DNA of 16,945 bases from Draconibacterium sp. (GCA_015493625.1 WGCT01000383.1:1-16945); one strand, 5' to 3'; counted from the stretch's first letter, positions 1 to 8,071 are shown. Program-made: numbers and translations. Notes: generated by a model not told the origin, from the sequence alone.

Positions 1-155
1 GAATATCAGCATTAAAGCAATACTATTTAAAAATCGAAAAGTTTAATTATAAATCAGTTTTCACAACATCTGCTGAAACCGTTAAGTAATCTAAATTTTC
101 ATTATCTTACACTCTAATTTACAGCGAATAACACTTTAACTTCACCCATAAAGAA

Positions 156-1073
156 ATGAGAATGACACAGCTAAATAAAAAACATAAAACATACAATTAT
201 CTTCATTCAAAGTTGCTTTCGGAAGAGACAAAAGAGAAAGGCGAAAAATTGATTGTTATAATCGCAATAATCAGTTTCTTCATTCATCTGATAACTATTT
301 ACCTGATAAAATACGGTATCATTCGCGTTGAAACAGATACCAATTTATTAACCAATCCGATTGGAGCTATTTACACTCCGTTTTCGTTCATTATTATTTA
401 CGAGGTGTATTTGCTAATCTATTATTTACCAAAATCGATTACCGGATACATTGGAAAACAGTACGAAATTATTACACTAATTATTATACGGCGCTTGTTT
501 AAAGACCTCGCTACCATGGAAATATCGAGTAAATGGTTTCATATGAAAGGCGACCTTCAATTTAGCTTCGACCTAATAGCTACCATTGTTCTGTTTTTTC
601 TAATTTATCTTTTCTATCTGGTACGTAACTCGGGCAGAAAAAACAAACCCGAGCAGAATTTCGAAACAACAAATTTTATACGACAGAAGAAAGCCGTTGC
701 TCTTTTTCTGGTACCGGTTTTTATTGGGTTAAGTATTTATAGCATTTATAATTGGCTTCATAATGCCAACTCGTTATCCGATATTTTTGAGTCGATGAAA
801 TATGTAAACAATATTTTCTTTAACGACTTTTTTACCATCTTAATTCTTGTCGATGTGCTGCTTCTATTGTTGTCGCTATTTTACACCGATAAATTTAATA
901 TTGTTATACGAAATTCGGGATTTATTATTTCCACCATTCTCATACGCCTCTCGTTTGGCACAGAGGGTTTTATGAATCCGGTTTTAATTGTTGCTGCCGT
1001 TATTTATGGAATTCTGCTTTTATATGTAAGCAACCAATTCGAGTATAAAATTCTACCTTCGAATAGGAAATAA
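156..1073 (+). CDS. Multi-spanning membrane protein of unknown function
   Basis: I do not recognise a named family. The 305-residue product has a charged N-terminus (about 1-30) and about six to seven hydrophobic segments, near residues 32-52, 74-92, 137-156, 180-200, 222-243, 253-267 and 274-291. No signal peptide, lipobox or cysteine is present. The stretch at 74-118 stands out: it is rich in tyrosine, carries Glu83 inside a hydrophobic segment, and is followed by a Lys/Tyr/Glu loop and the basic run IIIRRLFKDL. This looks like a conserved functional core rather than a plain anchor, but that is inference. The start could equally be the ATG six bases downstream at 162; an A-rich AAAGAA precedes the first ATG. 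It is the only plus-strand gene here, stands alone, and converges on asnB. In the 155 bases upstream I see no exact TAnnTTTG promoter element. That it is a real gene is fairly certain; its function is not known. Confidence 0.8.
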   Translation: MRMTQLNKKHKTYNYLHSKLLSEETKEKGEKLIVIIAIISFFIHLITIYLIKYGIIRVETDTNLLTNPIGAIYTPFSFIIIYEVYLLIYYLPKSITGYIGKQYEIITLIIIRRLFKDLATMEISSKWFHMKGDLQFSFDLIATIVLFFLIYLFYLVRNSGRKNKPEQNFETTNFIRQKKAVALFLVPVFIGLSIYSIYNWLHNANSLSDIFESMKYVNNIFFNDFFTILILVDVLLLLLSLFYTDKFNIVIRNSGFIISTILIRLSFGTEGFMNPVLIVAAVIYGILLLYVSNQFEYKILPSNRK

Positions 1074-1075
1074 AA

Positions 1076-1104
1076 AAATGCCACCCGTAAAACGAGTGGC
1101 ATTT
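1076..1104. terminator. Bidirectional intrinsic terminator between convergent genes
   Basis: The arms ATGCCAC (1078-1084) and GTGGCAT (1096-1102) pair perfectly. After one C/A mismatch the stem continues as CGT/ACG around an AAA loop, and two further A-T pairs extend the base. On the minus strand the hairpin is followed by a run of T (complement of 1072-1078), the classic form for ending asnB. On the plus strand only TTTAT follows, so it is weaker for the membrane-protein gene. It begins three bases after that gene's stop codon and about 20 bases beyond the asnB stop. Confidence 0.85.
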
Positions 1105-1124
1105 ATATGCTATAATAATAATTT

Positions 1125-2816
1125 CTATTCCTCTTTTTTCGTATCCTCAAACTGAGCACTCTTATCGTGAACACCAAGAATAGCACGCCCCGAAGGATCG
1201 ACATTGTTTCGGAACGATTCGTCCCAGGCAAGTGCTGCTTCGGTACTACATGCAATCGATGCAATTGAAGGAACACAAGCCGCAGCCTGATCGGAAGGGA
1301 AATGCTCGCTATAAATCTGACGATACAAATACTCCTCTTTGTTCATAGGAGTATGAACCGGAAAACGGTATTTTGCATTCTCCATCATTTCGTCGGTAAC
1401 TTGTTCGGCAGCAATCTGTTTAAGTGTATCAATCCAACCATATCCAACCCCGTCGGAGAATTGCTCTTTTTGGCGCCATGCCACACTTTCGGGCAATATA
1501 TCTTCGAATGCTTTACGCAACGGCCATTTTTCCATGCGCCCATTTTTCGTCATTTTTTCTTCGGGATTAAAACGCATTGCCACATCTAAAAACTCTTTGT
1601 CGAGAAACGGAACACGACCTTCAACACCCCAGGCTGCCAACGATTTATTGGCTCGTAAACAGTCGTACATATGTAACCGGCTCACCTTTAAAACACTCTC
1701 TTTATGAAATTCTTCAGCATTTGGTGCTTTATGAAAATAGAGATAACCTCCAAATATTTCGTCGGCACCTTCGCCGGTAAGTACCATTTTAATTCCCATA
1801 GATTTAATAACACGAGCCAACATATACATTGGCGTTGAAGCGCGAACTGAAGTTACATCGTAGGTTTCGATATGGTAAATTACATCGCGAATGGCGTCTA
1901 AACCTTCCTGAATGGTATAATGAATTTCGTGATGAACCGTACCAATATAATCGGCCACTTCTTTGGCTGCCTTTAAATCAGGAGCCCCCTCAAGCCCAAT
2001 TACAAACGAGTGCAATTGCGGCCACCAGGCCTCTTTTTTGTCGCCCTCTTCAACACGTTTTCCCGAGAATTTTTTTGCCAAAGCCGAAGTAATTGAAGAA
2101 TCTAATCCGCCCGAGAGTAAAACTCCGTACGGCACGTCAGACATCAACTGACGGTGAACAGCATCTTCTAGCGACTGCGCCAGCTCATCGATACTGGCAG
2201 GATTGTCTTTTACATTATCATACTCTGTCCACTCGCGATTATGCCAGCGTTTTAGTTCACCATCTTTGCTATACAAATAGTGTGCAGGCGGAAACTCCTG
2301 AATTTTTGTACAATATCCTTCCAACGACTTTAGCTCGGAACCTACATAAAAGTTACCAAATTTATCCCATCCCATATACAACGGAATAATTCCAATGTGG
2401 TCGCGACCAATTAAATAGGCATCTTCTTTTTCGTCGTACAACGCAAAAGCAAAAATTCCGTTTATATCGTCGAGAAACTTCTCTTTTTTATCCTGATACA
2501 GAGCCAAAATTACTTCGCAGTCGGAACCGGTTTGAAACTCATAGTCATCTTTATACTTTTTGCGTATCTCTTTATGGTTATAGATTTCGCCATTTACGCC
2601 TAAAACCAACGTTTTATCTTTACTGTAAAGTGGTTGCCCACCCGATTCGGGGTCAACAATCGACAGTCGTTCGTGAGCAATTACAGCTTTGTCGCCACAA
2701 TAAATTCCCGACCAGTCGGGACCACGATGACGCAATTTTTTTGATTGCTCTAAAACCTGCGGCCTCAACTCTTGAGAATCACTTTTTAAATCGAATACTC
2801 CTACTATTCCACACAT
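1125..2816 (-). CDS. asnB: Asparagine synthetase B (glutamine-hydrolysing)
   Basis: Cytoplasmic enzyme that makes asparagine from aspartate, ATP and glutamine-derived ammonia. The 563 residues are close to the 554 of E. coli AsnB. The N-terminal class II glutamine amidotransferase domain (about 1-190) begins MCGIVGVFDL, placing the nucleophile Cys2 right after the initiator Met, which fixes the start. Other glutaminase residues are visible: Arg50, the VNGEIYNH loop (74-81) and Asp99. The synthetase domain carries the pyrophosphate-binding P-loop SGGLDSS (235-241). The C-terminal part contains PSIASIACSTEAALAWDESF and a DPSGRA motif typical of bacterial AsnB. It has its own promoter and sits 161 bases downstream of the esterase gene, so it is probably transcribed alone. 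No usual Shine-Dalgarno is seen; the leader before the ATG is A-rich, as is common in Bacteroidota. Identification is firm. Confidence 0.97.
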   Translation of the reverse strand: MCGIVGVFDLKSDSQELRPQVLEQSKKLRHRGPDWSGIYCGDKAVIAHERLSIVDPESGGQPLYSKDKTLVLGVNGEIYNHKEIRKKYKDDYEFQTGSDCEVILALYQDKKEKFLDDINGIFAFALYDEKEDAYLIGRDHIGIIPLYMGWDKFGNFYVGSELKSLEGYCTKIQEFPPAHYLYSKDGELKRWHNREWTEYDNVKDNPASIDELAQSLEDAVHRQLMSDVPYGVLLSGGLDSSITSALAKKFSGKRVEEGDKKEAWWPQLHSFVIGLEGAPDLKAAKEVADYIGTVHHEIHYTIQEGLDAIRDVIYHIETYDVTSVRASTPMYMLARVIKSMGIKMVLTGEGADEIFGGYLYFHKAPNAEEFHKESVLKVSRLHMYDCLRANKSLAAWGVEGRVPFLDKEFLDVAMRFNPEEKMTKNGRMEKWPLRKAFEDILPESVAWRQKEQFSDGVGYGWIDTLKQIAAEQVTDEMMENAKYRFPVHTPMNKEEYLYRQIYSEHFPSDQAAACVPSIASIACSTEAALAWDESFRNNVDPSGRAILGVHDKSAQFEDTKKEE

Positions 2817-2862
2817 ATCTTTCTATTTATTTCGTTCTTACTCGGTTTGTTTAATTTTTTGC

Positions 2863-2892
2863 CAAAATTAACCACTTTGTTATTAATTCAAA
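2863..2892 (-). promoter_or_regulatory. asnB promoter, Bacteroidota type
   Basis: On the minus strand, TTTG (complement of 2889-2892) and TAATTTTG (complement of 2863-2870) are separated by 18 bases. This is an exact match to the known Bacteroidota primary-sigma pattern TTTG / TAnnTTTG with near-ideal spacing. The transcript would start at about 2857-2860, giving a leader of some 40 nt before asnB. Confidence 0.7.
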
Positions 2893-2912
2893 ATATATAC
2901 TGTCTTTTTTCT

Positions 2913-2935
2913 ACAATAATTAATAATATTATTGT
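2913..2935. repeat. AT-only inverted repeat upstream of the asnB promoter
   Basis: ACAATAAT (2913-2920) and ATTATTGT (2928-2935) are perfect 8-base inverted arms around a 7-base loop. It lies about 20 bases upstream of the asnB -33 element and 43 bases beyond the esterase stop. On the plus strand it is followed by TTTTA, on the minus strand by AGAAAAAAG, so it does not look like an intrinsic terminator for the minus-strand esterase gene. It may be a binding site or just AT-rich sequence. Confidence 0.4.
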
Positions 2936-2977
2936 TTTTAGGCATTAACACAAAAATAAGTTTACAAATTGGCAGAG

Positions 2978-4282
2978 TTATCTGTTATTCGAAGAGATGA
3001 AATCCTCGATAAAATTGTTTTTTGGCTTTAAAACTGTCTCCTCCCAAACTTTACGGTACTGTTGCTGATGCAAAATATGCTCGCGATACGGAACGCCAAT
3101 AATTATTTTTTTTCCTTTCGATTGATTAATGGCAGCATAAACAGCACTCGAAGGGCAAGTTTCGTCGATAAAGCCAATTTCAACACAAAGGGTTGCTTTC
3201 GATCCTTTTAAGAGGTGAGCCGCATCGAAATAGGGAACTGTTTTCAACATTTTTTCGCGGTTGTATGTTGTTGCAAAAGGATCTGGCCAGCCTCCTTTTT
3301 GGCCAATTAACGTTCTACCCCAATCGCACATTGCAGGCACAGTTGCCACAACAGCAGTAACTCTACTATCAAGTCCGGCAGCTACCAGCGCCTGACCACC
3401 ACCCTGACTTTCGCCAATAACCAAAATTCGTTTTCCGTCCCATTCGGGCTGCTGTGCAAGAAAATCTAATGTGCGCAAAAGTCGCAAATACATTCCCCGA
3501 AAATAGAGACTATCTCTGTTTTCGAGGCCGAAATGCATATAACCATTCAGCTCTCCTGCTTCCAGATTATCGTAATATTCCTGAGGTTGCCCGTTAAGCA
3601 TTCCGTGTGCGTTTAAATCGAAACAGAGTGCCCCTGCTCCCATTTGTGCATACCGGAGTGCATTTTCAGGTTTTGACAGACACCACGACCCTTTCACCCC
3701 GGCTGCATGAACCACCAAAACAATGGGCAGCGATTTTTCTTTTGCATCTTCAGGCTTAACAAAGTATCCACGTGCAGGTTTTGGCCCTGTACAATTTATT
3801 TCAACATTGGTACATACAAACCCTTTAGCAAAATCTGGGATGGAAGTACTTTTTATTTCCATGGGTAAATTGCGCAGTGCTTTTCTCTCAGTTTTCCAAT
3901 ATCTTTTTAAATCTTTTGGATATTTTGTTTCGGGTTTAAACCCCTCGGGTGCAACAACCAATCCTATTTTTGAAGTTTCGTTACCAGCAGTAATATGCAA
4001 TATAACCGATGTTGCAGCATCAAACGAATCGTTAAAAACTACCGTATCGTCGTTGTATTTTATTTTCGTAACTGAATTTATTGTACTGTAATTTATCCGC
4101 GTTTTTATCAAAATAGAATCGCTGACAGGTTTGTTTAAATGAATCGTAACCGAAATATTCTCCCCTTTTTTATATATCCCCGATTCATTCGATTGTTTTA
4201 CAACTATGTTTTGAGCTACTACTGCTTCCAATGAGTTTACAAGCAGAAAAAGAGAGACTAAAAGATATTGAAATGGTTTCAT
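2978..4282 (-). CDS. Secreted CE7-type esterase (acetylxylan esterase / cephalosporin-C deacetylase-like)
   Basis: Predicted exported alpha/beta hydrolase that removes acetyl (or similar small acyl) groups from sugars or related substrates; the actual substrate cannot be read from sequence. Residues 1-23 form a Sec signal peptide (hydrophobic core followed by AVVA before Gln24), so it should act in the periplasm or outside. Residues of about 25-115 look like a beta-sandwich domain, with YKKGENISVTIHL resembling Ig-like modules often placed before this hydrolase in Bacteroidota. The catalytic domain (about 120-430) has FRGMYLRLLRTLDFL before the nucleophile elbow GESQGGG, giving Ser292, then DETCP with Asp373, and a histidine in REHILH (His402 or His405). 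Length, 434 residues, fits the two-domain form. It lies between acd and asnB, with a terminator upstream and a separate promoter downstream, so it appears monocistronic. No polysaccharide-degradation neighbours are present. Fold assignment is strong, substrate uncertain. Confidence 0.85.
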   Translation of the reverse strand: MKPFQYLLVSLFLLVNSLEAVVAQNIVVKQSNESGIYKKGENISVTIHLNKPVSDSILIKTRINYSTINSVTKIKYNDDTVVFNDSFDAATSVILHITAGNETSKIGLVVAPEGFKPETKYPKDLKRYWKTERKALRNLPMEIKSTSIPDFAKGFVCTNVEINCTGPKPARGYFVKPEDAKEKSLPIVLVVHAAGVKGSWCLSKPENALRYAQMGAGALCFDLNAHGMLNGQPQEYYDNLEAGELNGYMHFGLENRDSLYFRGMYLRLLRTLDFLAQQPEWDGKRILVIGESQGGGQALVAAGLDSRVTAVVATVPAMCDWGRTLIGQKGGWPDPFATTYNREKMLKTVPYFDAAHLLKGSKATLCVEIGFIDETCPSSAVYAAINQSKGKKIIIGVPYREHILHQQQYRKVWEETVLKPKNNFIEDFISSNNR

Positions 4283-4297
4283 GATTTAATTTATTAT

Positions 4298-4310
4298 CTA
4301 AATATTTTAG
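4298..4310. repeat. Small inverted repeat before the esterase start
   Basis: CTAAA-TAT-TTTAG is a perfect 5-base inverted repeat 16-28 bases upstream of the esterase ATG. In sequence this AT-rich it may be chance. I found no convincing promoter for the esterase in the 88-base gap, so the site is recorded only as a possible regulatory mark. Confidence 0.2.
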
Positions 4311-4318
4311 CGAGAACA

Positions 4319-4351
4319 AAAATGCCCTTCTTTTTTTAAGAAAGGCATTTT
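4319..4351 (-). terminator. Intrinsic terminator after acd
   Basis: Arms AAAATGCC (4319-4326) and GGCATTTT (4344-4351) pair. After one C/A mismatch the stem continues as TTCTT/AAGAA with a five-base T loop. On the minus strand the hairpin ends in a T-rich stretch (TTTTTGTT). It begins about 20 bases beyond the acd stop codon and separates the etfB-etfA-acd operon from the esterase gene. Confidence 0.8.
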
Positions 4352-4370
4352 AAAAACTCATAGTATAAAA

Positions 4371-6086
4371 TTATTCTTTTGTGTTGAACTTATGAAATTC
4401 TAAGTCGCTCACTTCCGATGCGCGAATAAACTCGGCATTTGCTTTTACTTTTGCTCTTGCAAAGCTCACATAATTTTTTGCTGATCTCAAAAACATAGCA
4501 TCGCGCGTGGTGTCAATCAATAAAAGATAACTCATTATTATATGGCCTGCCATTTCAACTAAACGACGTGCATGATAATCGATAAATTCATTGTTGTCTT
4601 CACCCACTACTGTTTCAACAGCTTTTTCATAATCAGCTGTTAATTCAATTAATGTGCTTCGCAGTTTTTCAAGTTCAGGAGAAATGGGTTCTGCTTCGTA
4701 GATTTTAATTTGATTGAGATACGCACCGGTTGTTACTCCACGAATTGCAGCTACAACCTGTAATTGCGTTGTACCTTCGTAAATTGAAGTAATTCGCGCA
4801 TCGCGATAAATTCGTTCAACCGGATAGTCTTTCATAAATCCCGAGCCTCCATGAATTTGTACTGCATCGTAGGCCAATTCGTTACTGTATTCACTTGCCA
4901 TTCCTTTTACCAAAGGGGTATAAATATCGGCAAGGCGTTGATATTTTTTCATTTCATTGCGCTCCTCTTTTTCGAGTTTACGCTCTTCCGAAATGTGTGC
5001 ATATGTTTTATACATATCAACAAAGCGAGCTGTTTCGTACAACAAAGTTCTTGCTGCATCGAGTTTCGCTTTCATGGTTGAAATCATTTCGTAAACTGCC
5101 GGAAACTGAATAATTGGTTTTCCAAATTGTTCGCGTTCTTTTGCATACGCAATTGCTTCGCGGTAAGCCGCCTCGCACAAGCCAACCGACTGAGCTGCAA
5201 TTCCTAAACGGGCACCATTCATTAATGCCATTACATATTTTATTAATCCCATTCGGCGCGAGCCAACAATTTCGGCAGGAGCATCTTTAAAAACCAACTC
5301 GCAGGTTGGCGACCCGATAATTCCCATTTTATGCTCGATACGACGAACGGTTACTCCGCCGTGTTGTTTATCGTAAATAAACATCGACAATCCTCTTCCG
5401 TCTTTCGTTCCCTGCTCCGAACGAGCCAAAACCAACGAAATATCGCCATCGCCGTTTGTAATAAAGCGTTTTACTCCATTCAAAATCCAAGTTTGCTTTT
5501 CCTCGTTCCATACTGCTTTTAACTGAACAGCTTGCAAATCGGATCCGGCATCGGGCTCGGTTAAATCCATTGCCATTGTTTCGCCGGCACAAACACGCGG
5601 CAGAAACCGTTCTTTTTGCTCTTCCGATGCGTATTCGTTAATGGTTTCGGCACAGTCTTGTAAACCCCAAATATTAACAAATCCGGCATCGGCCCGCGAT
5701 ACAATATCGGCAGCCATAATATATGGTACAATCGGAAAATTCAGCCCGTCGAATTTATACGGTAGCGACATTCCCATTAATCCGGCCTTTACCAAAGCGT
5801 CAACATTTTCCTGTGTTCCCTTTGCATAAACAACATGTCCGTCAACTACTTTCGGCCCCTCTTCGTCAATTCCTTCGGCATTAGGAGCAACAATATTTCC
5901 ACAAATATCGCCAACTACTTCCAAAACCCTGTCGTAACTATCCATTGCATCGTTGTAGTTCATAGGAGCAAAATCAAAATCGTTGCTAAACGAATAATCG
6001 CGCTCTTTTAACCGAACGATTTTTTCCATCAACGGATGTTCGAGGTGGAATTTTATCTCTTTATTATCTGTATATAAATTTGCCAT
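4371..6086 (-). CDS. Long acyl-CoA dehydrogenase (FAD-dependent)
   Basis: Introduces the alpha-beta double bond into an acyl-CoA and passes the electrons from FAD to an electron-transfer flavoprotein, here presumably the product of the adjacent etfBA. The 571-residue chain has the usual order: N-terminal helical domain (to about 165), beta domain with MDLTEPDAGSD (173-183) and ITNGDGD (209-215), then the C-terminal helical domain with NGARLGIAAQS (290-300), EQFGKP (319-324) and QIHGGSGF (410-417). The catalytic base is Glu437 in IYEGT, matching the family's classic position. It is longer than short-chain enzymes of about 380 residues because of a charged insertion (about 360-385) and a C-terminal extension of about 110 residues beyond the active site; this form is known in FadE-like and many Bacteroidota enzymes. 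Chain length and physiological substrate cannot be judged from sequence. It begins 25 bases after etfA, behind an A-rich leader, and is last in the operon. Confidence 0.93.
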   Translation of the reverse strand: MANLYTDNKEIKFHLEHPLMEKIVRLKERDYSFSNDFDFAPMNYNDAMDSYDRVLEVVGDICGNIVAPNAEGIDEEGPKVVDGHVVYAKGTQENVDALVKAGLMGMSLPYKFDGLNFPIVPYIMAADIVSRADAGFVNIWGLQDCAETINEYASEEQKERFLPRVCAGETMAMDLTEPDAGSDLQAVQLKAVWNEEKQTWILNGVKRFITNGDGDISLVLARSEQGTKDGRGLSMFIYDKQHGGVTVRRIEHKMGIIGSPTCELVFKDAPAEIVGSRRMGLIKYVMALMNGARLGIAAQSVGLCEAAYREAIAYAKEREQFGKPIIQFPAVYEMISTMKAKLDAARTLLYETARFVDMYKTYAHISEERKLEKEERNEMKKYQRLADIYTPLVKGMASEYSNELAYDAVQIHGGSGFMKDYPVERIYRDARITSIYEGTTQLQVVAAIRGVTTGAYLNQIKIYEAEPISPELEKLRSTLIELTADYEKAVETVVGEDNNEFIDYHARRLVEMAGHIIMSYLLLIDTTRDAMFLRSAKNYVSFARAKVKANAEFIRASEVSDLEFHKFNTKE

Positions 6087-6111
6087 TTTTTTGCTTTTTA
6101 ATTGTAAAAGA

Positions 6112-7131
6112 CTATTTCGAATTCTTTTTGTAACTCTTAATCATTTTCGGAATTATTTCAGCAACATCGCCATTAATTACATAATCGGCAATAGAGTTTA
6201 TCGGGGCTTCCGAGTCGGTATTAATTGCAATAATTTGTGCCGACTCTTCCATTCCTGCACGGTGCTGAATTTGCCCTGAGATTCCGCACGCTATATAAAG
6301 TTTTGGGCGAACAGTTACTCCGGTCTGCCCTATCTGACGTTCGTGTTCAGCAAATCCGGCATCGACCGCAGCACGCGATGCGCCTACTTCTCCTCCTAAC
6401 ACTTCGGCTAAATCGTAAAGCAATTTAAAGTTCTCTTTCGAGCCAACACCATACCCTCCCGATACAACAATCGATGCACCTTTTATGTTTACTTTACTTT
6501 TCTCCATATGTCGCTCAATAATTTCGACAACAAAATCGGTGTCGTCGACATATTTTGCCACATCGAGAGTTACAACTTCTCCCTTGTAATTTTCGTCGAG
6601 AATCTCCTTTTTCATAACCCCTTCGCGAACGGTTGCCATTTGCGGTCGGCAATCGGGGTTAATAATGGTGGCAATAATATTACCTCCAAATGCAGGACGA
6701 ATCTGATAGAGAAGGTTTTCGTACTTTTTATCTTGTTTTTTATCGAAATGGTCGCCAATTATTAAGCTTGTGCAGTCGGCAGTCAATCCACTATGTAGTG
6801 CCGAAGAAACACGCGGGCCAAGGTCGCGACCGATTGAAGAAGCACCCATTAAGGCAATTTGTGGTTTCTCCTCATCGAAAAGTTTTACAACTATTGATGT
6901 GTGTGGCAGAGTTTGATAGGGAAACAAACGCTCGTCGTCGGCCAAATAAAGTGTATCAACTCCATAAGGTATAATCTGTTTTTCAACACCATTGAGTTTG
7001 TGGCCAATTGCAATTGCTTCCAATTTACAATTTAATTCATTTGCCAATCCTCTTCCTTTTGTCAGCAGCTCCTGACTCACATCAGCAACCTGACCATCTT
7101 CTATTTCGCAATAAACAAATATATTATTCAT
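6112..7131 (-). CDS. etfA: Electron-transfer flavoprotein, alpha subunit
   Basis: Binds the FAD of the heterodimeric electron-transfer flavoprotein, which takes electrons from acyl-CoA dehydrogenase in the cytoplasm. The 339-residue chain shows the family's C-terminal FAD-binding domain: VVSGGYGVGSKENF (222-235), then VGASRAAVDAGFAEHERQIG, QTGVTV, and the signature LYIACGISGQIQHRAGM, followed by AINTD and APINSIADY. The N-terminal domain (about 1-200) has the alpha/beta fold shared with EtfB, with an SSIGRDLGPRVS segment lining the subunit interface in relatives. The start is the ATG 18 bases after the etfB stop; an AAAAAGAAA stretch lies just before it in place of a strong Shine-Dalgarno. 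It is translated between etfB and acd in one operon. Identification is firm; the electron acceptor beyond this complex is not encoded in the window. Confidence 0.96.
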   Translation of the reverse strand: MNNIFVYCEIEDGQVADVSQELLTKGRGLANELNCKLEAIAIGHKLNGVEKQIIPYGVDTLYLADDERLFPYQTLPHTSIVVKLFDEEKPQIALMGASSIGRDLGPRVSSALHSGLTADCTSLIIGDHFDKKQDKKYENLLYQIRPAFGGNIIATIINPDCRPQMATVREGVMKKEILDENYKGEVVTLDVAKYVDDTDFVVEIIERHMEKSKVNIKGASIVVSGGYGVGSKENFKLLYDLAEVLGGEVGASRAAVDAGFAEHERQIGQTGVTVRPKLYIACGISGQIQHRAGMEESAQIIAINTDSEAPINSIADYVINGDVAEIIPKMIKSYKKNSK

Positions 7132-7149
7132 TTTAATTTCTTTTTAAGG

Positions 7150-8025
7150 TTAACCAATTGTATGACTTTCGAGTAACTCAACAACAAGACCTTCAATATC
7201 CTCGTCGGAAGATGAAATTGCTTTCGAGTCTTTTGCCTGAAGCACTACATTCTCTATCGATTTTACTTTTGTCGGCGATCCTTTTAGTCCTAACTGATCG
7301 GGCTCTGTATCGATATCTGCTACAGTCCATTCTTTCAGAATTAACCCTTCTCGTTTGCTATACAATTGTTTGCTCTTTTCATCTAAAGCATCTATTTCGG
7401 TAGCTGTTTTTGCGTGTTTATATTTCATCAACAATTTAGCGTTTCGCGCTCTGCAATCGGGAGCCGAACCGTTTACCGTAATTACCAGTGGAAGTGGAGA
7501 TTTTACGGTTTCTACACCACTCTCTAAACGGCGTTTTACGGTTATCGAGTTATCATCTAATGCTGTAACTTCTTCAACATAAGTAATCTGCAACATACCC
7601 AACTTTTCGGCAACCTGTGGCCCCACCTGGGCAGTATCTCCGTCGATTGCCTGCCTGCCGGCAACAATAATATCGATATTACCAACTTTTTTAAGTGCCT
7701 GTCCAATTGCGTACGAAGTTGCCAGAGTATCGGAACCGGCAAAAGCACGGTCGGTGAGTAAAATTCCACCATCAGTTCCGCGGAAAAGACCTTCGCGAAT
7801 TATATCGGCTGCCCTTCCCGGTCCCATTGTTACAATCTCAACGGTCGATTGAGGGAATTTATCTTTTATTCTCAATGCTTGTTCAAGTGCATTTAAATCT
7901 TCAGGATTAAAAATGGCAGGCAGTGCTGCCCGATTAATAGTTCCATCAGCTTTCATTGCATCTTTACCAACGTTCCTTGTGTCGGGAACTTGTTTGGCTA
8001 AAACAATAATTTTGTAAGCTTTCAT
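7150..8025 (-). CDS. etfB: Electron-transfer flavoprotein, beta subunit
   Basis: Partner of EtfA; it carries the nucleotide (AMP or a second flavin) and contacts the dehydrogenase. The 291-residue chain begins MKAYKIIVLAKQVPDT, as in the family, and contains NPEDLNALEQALRIKD, VTMGPGRAADIIREGLFRG, and the nucleotide-binding motif AGRQAIDGDTAQVGP, then the beta-subunit signature region VKRRLESGVETVKSPLPLVI. The AIDGDTAQVGP form resembles the beta subunits of clostridial and other anaerobe ETFs more than the mitochondrial type; this is comparison from memory. At 291 residues it is somewhat longer than the usual 250-265. It is first in the etfB-etfA-acd operon, with a leader of about 75 nt that holds an 18-base palindrome. 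Identity is firm; whether the second site binds AMP or FAD is open. Confidence 0.96.
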   Translation of the reverse strand: MKAYKIIVLAKQVPDTRNVGKDAMKADGTINRAALPAIFNPEDLNALEQALRIKDKFPQSTVEIVTMGPGRAADIIREGLFRGTDGGILLTDRAFAGSDTLATSYAIGQALKKVGNIDIIVAGRQAIDGDTAQVGPQVAEKLGMLQITYVEEVTALDDNSITVKRRLESGVETVKSPLPLVITVNGSAPDCRARNAKLLMKYKHAKTATEIDALDEKSKQLYSKREGLILKEWTVADIDTEPDQLGLKGSPTKVKSIENVVLQAKDSKAISSSDEDIEGLVVELLESHTIG

Positions 8026-8071
8026 TCGATAATTATTTTATTTATTTCTATCTCTTTTAAGTTTAAAACGT

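Noticed and set aside
1..155. Promoter for the plus-strand membrane-protein gene
   Set aside because: Only imperfect elements such as TAAATTTT are present, with no paired -33 TTTG; not enough to call.
2951..2958. Minus-strand TATTTTTG as a second asnB promoter
   Set aside because: No -33 TTTG at suitable spacing; the promoter at 2863-2892 is complete and closer.
4289..4320. Promoter for the esterase gene in the gap after acd
   Set aside because: A TTTG lies in the terminator tail, but the sequence at the expected -7 position (TAATAAAT) does not match TAnnTTTG.
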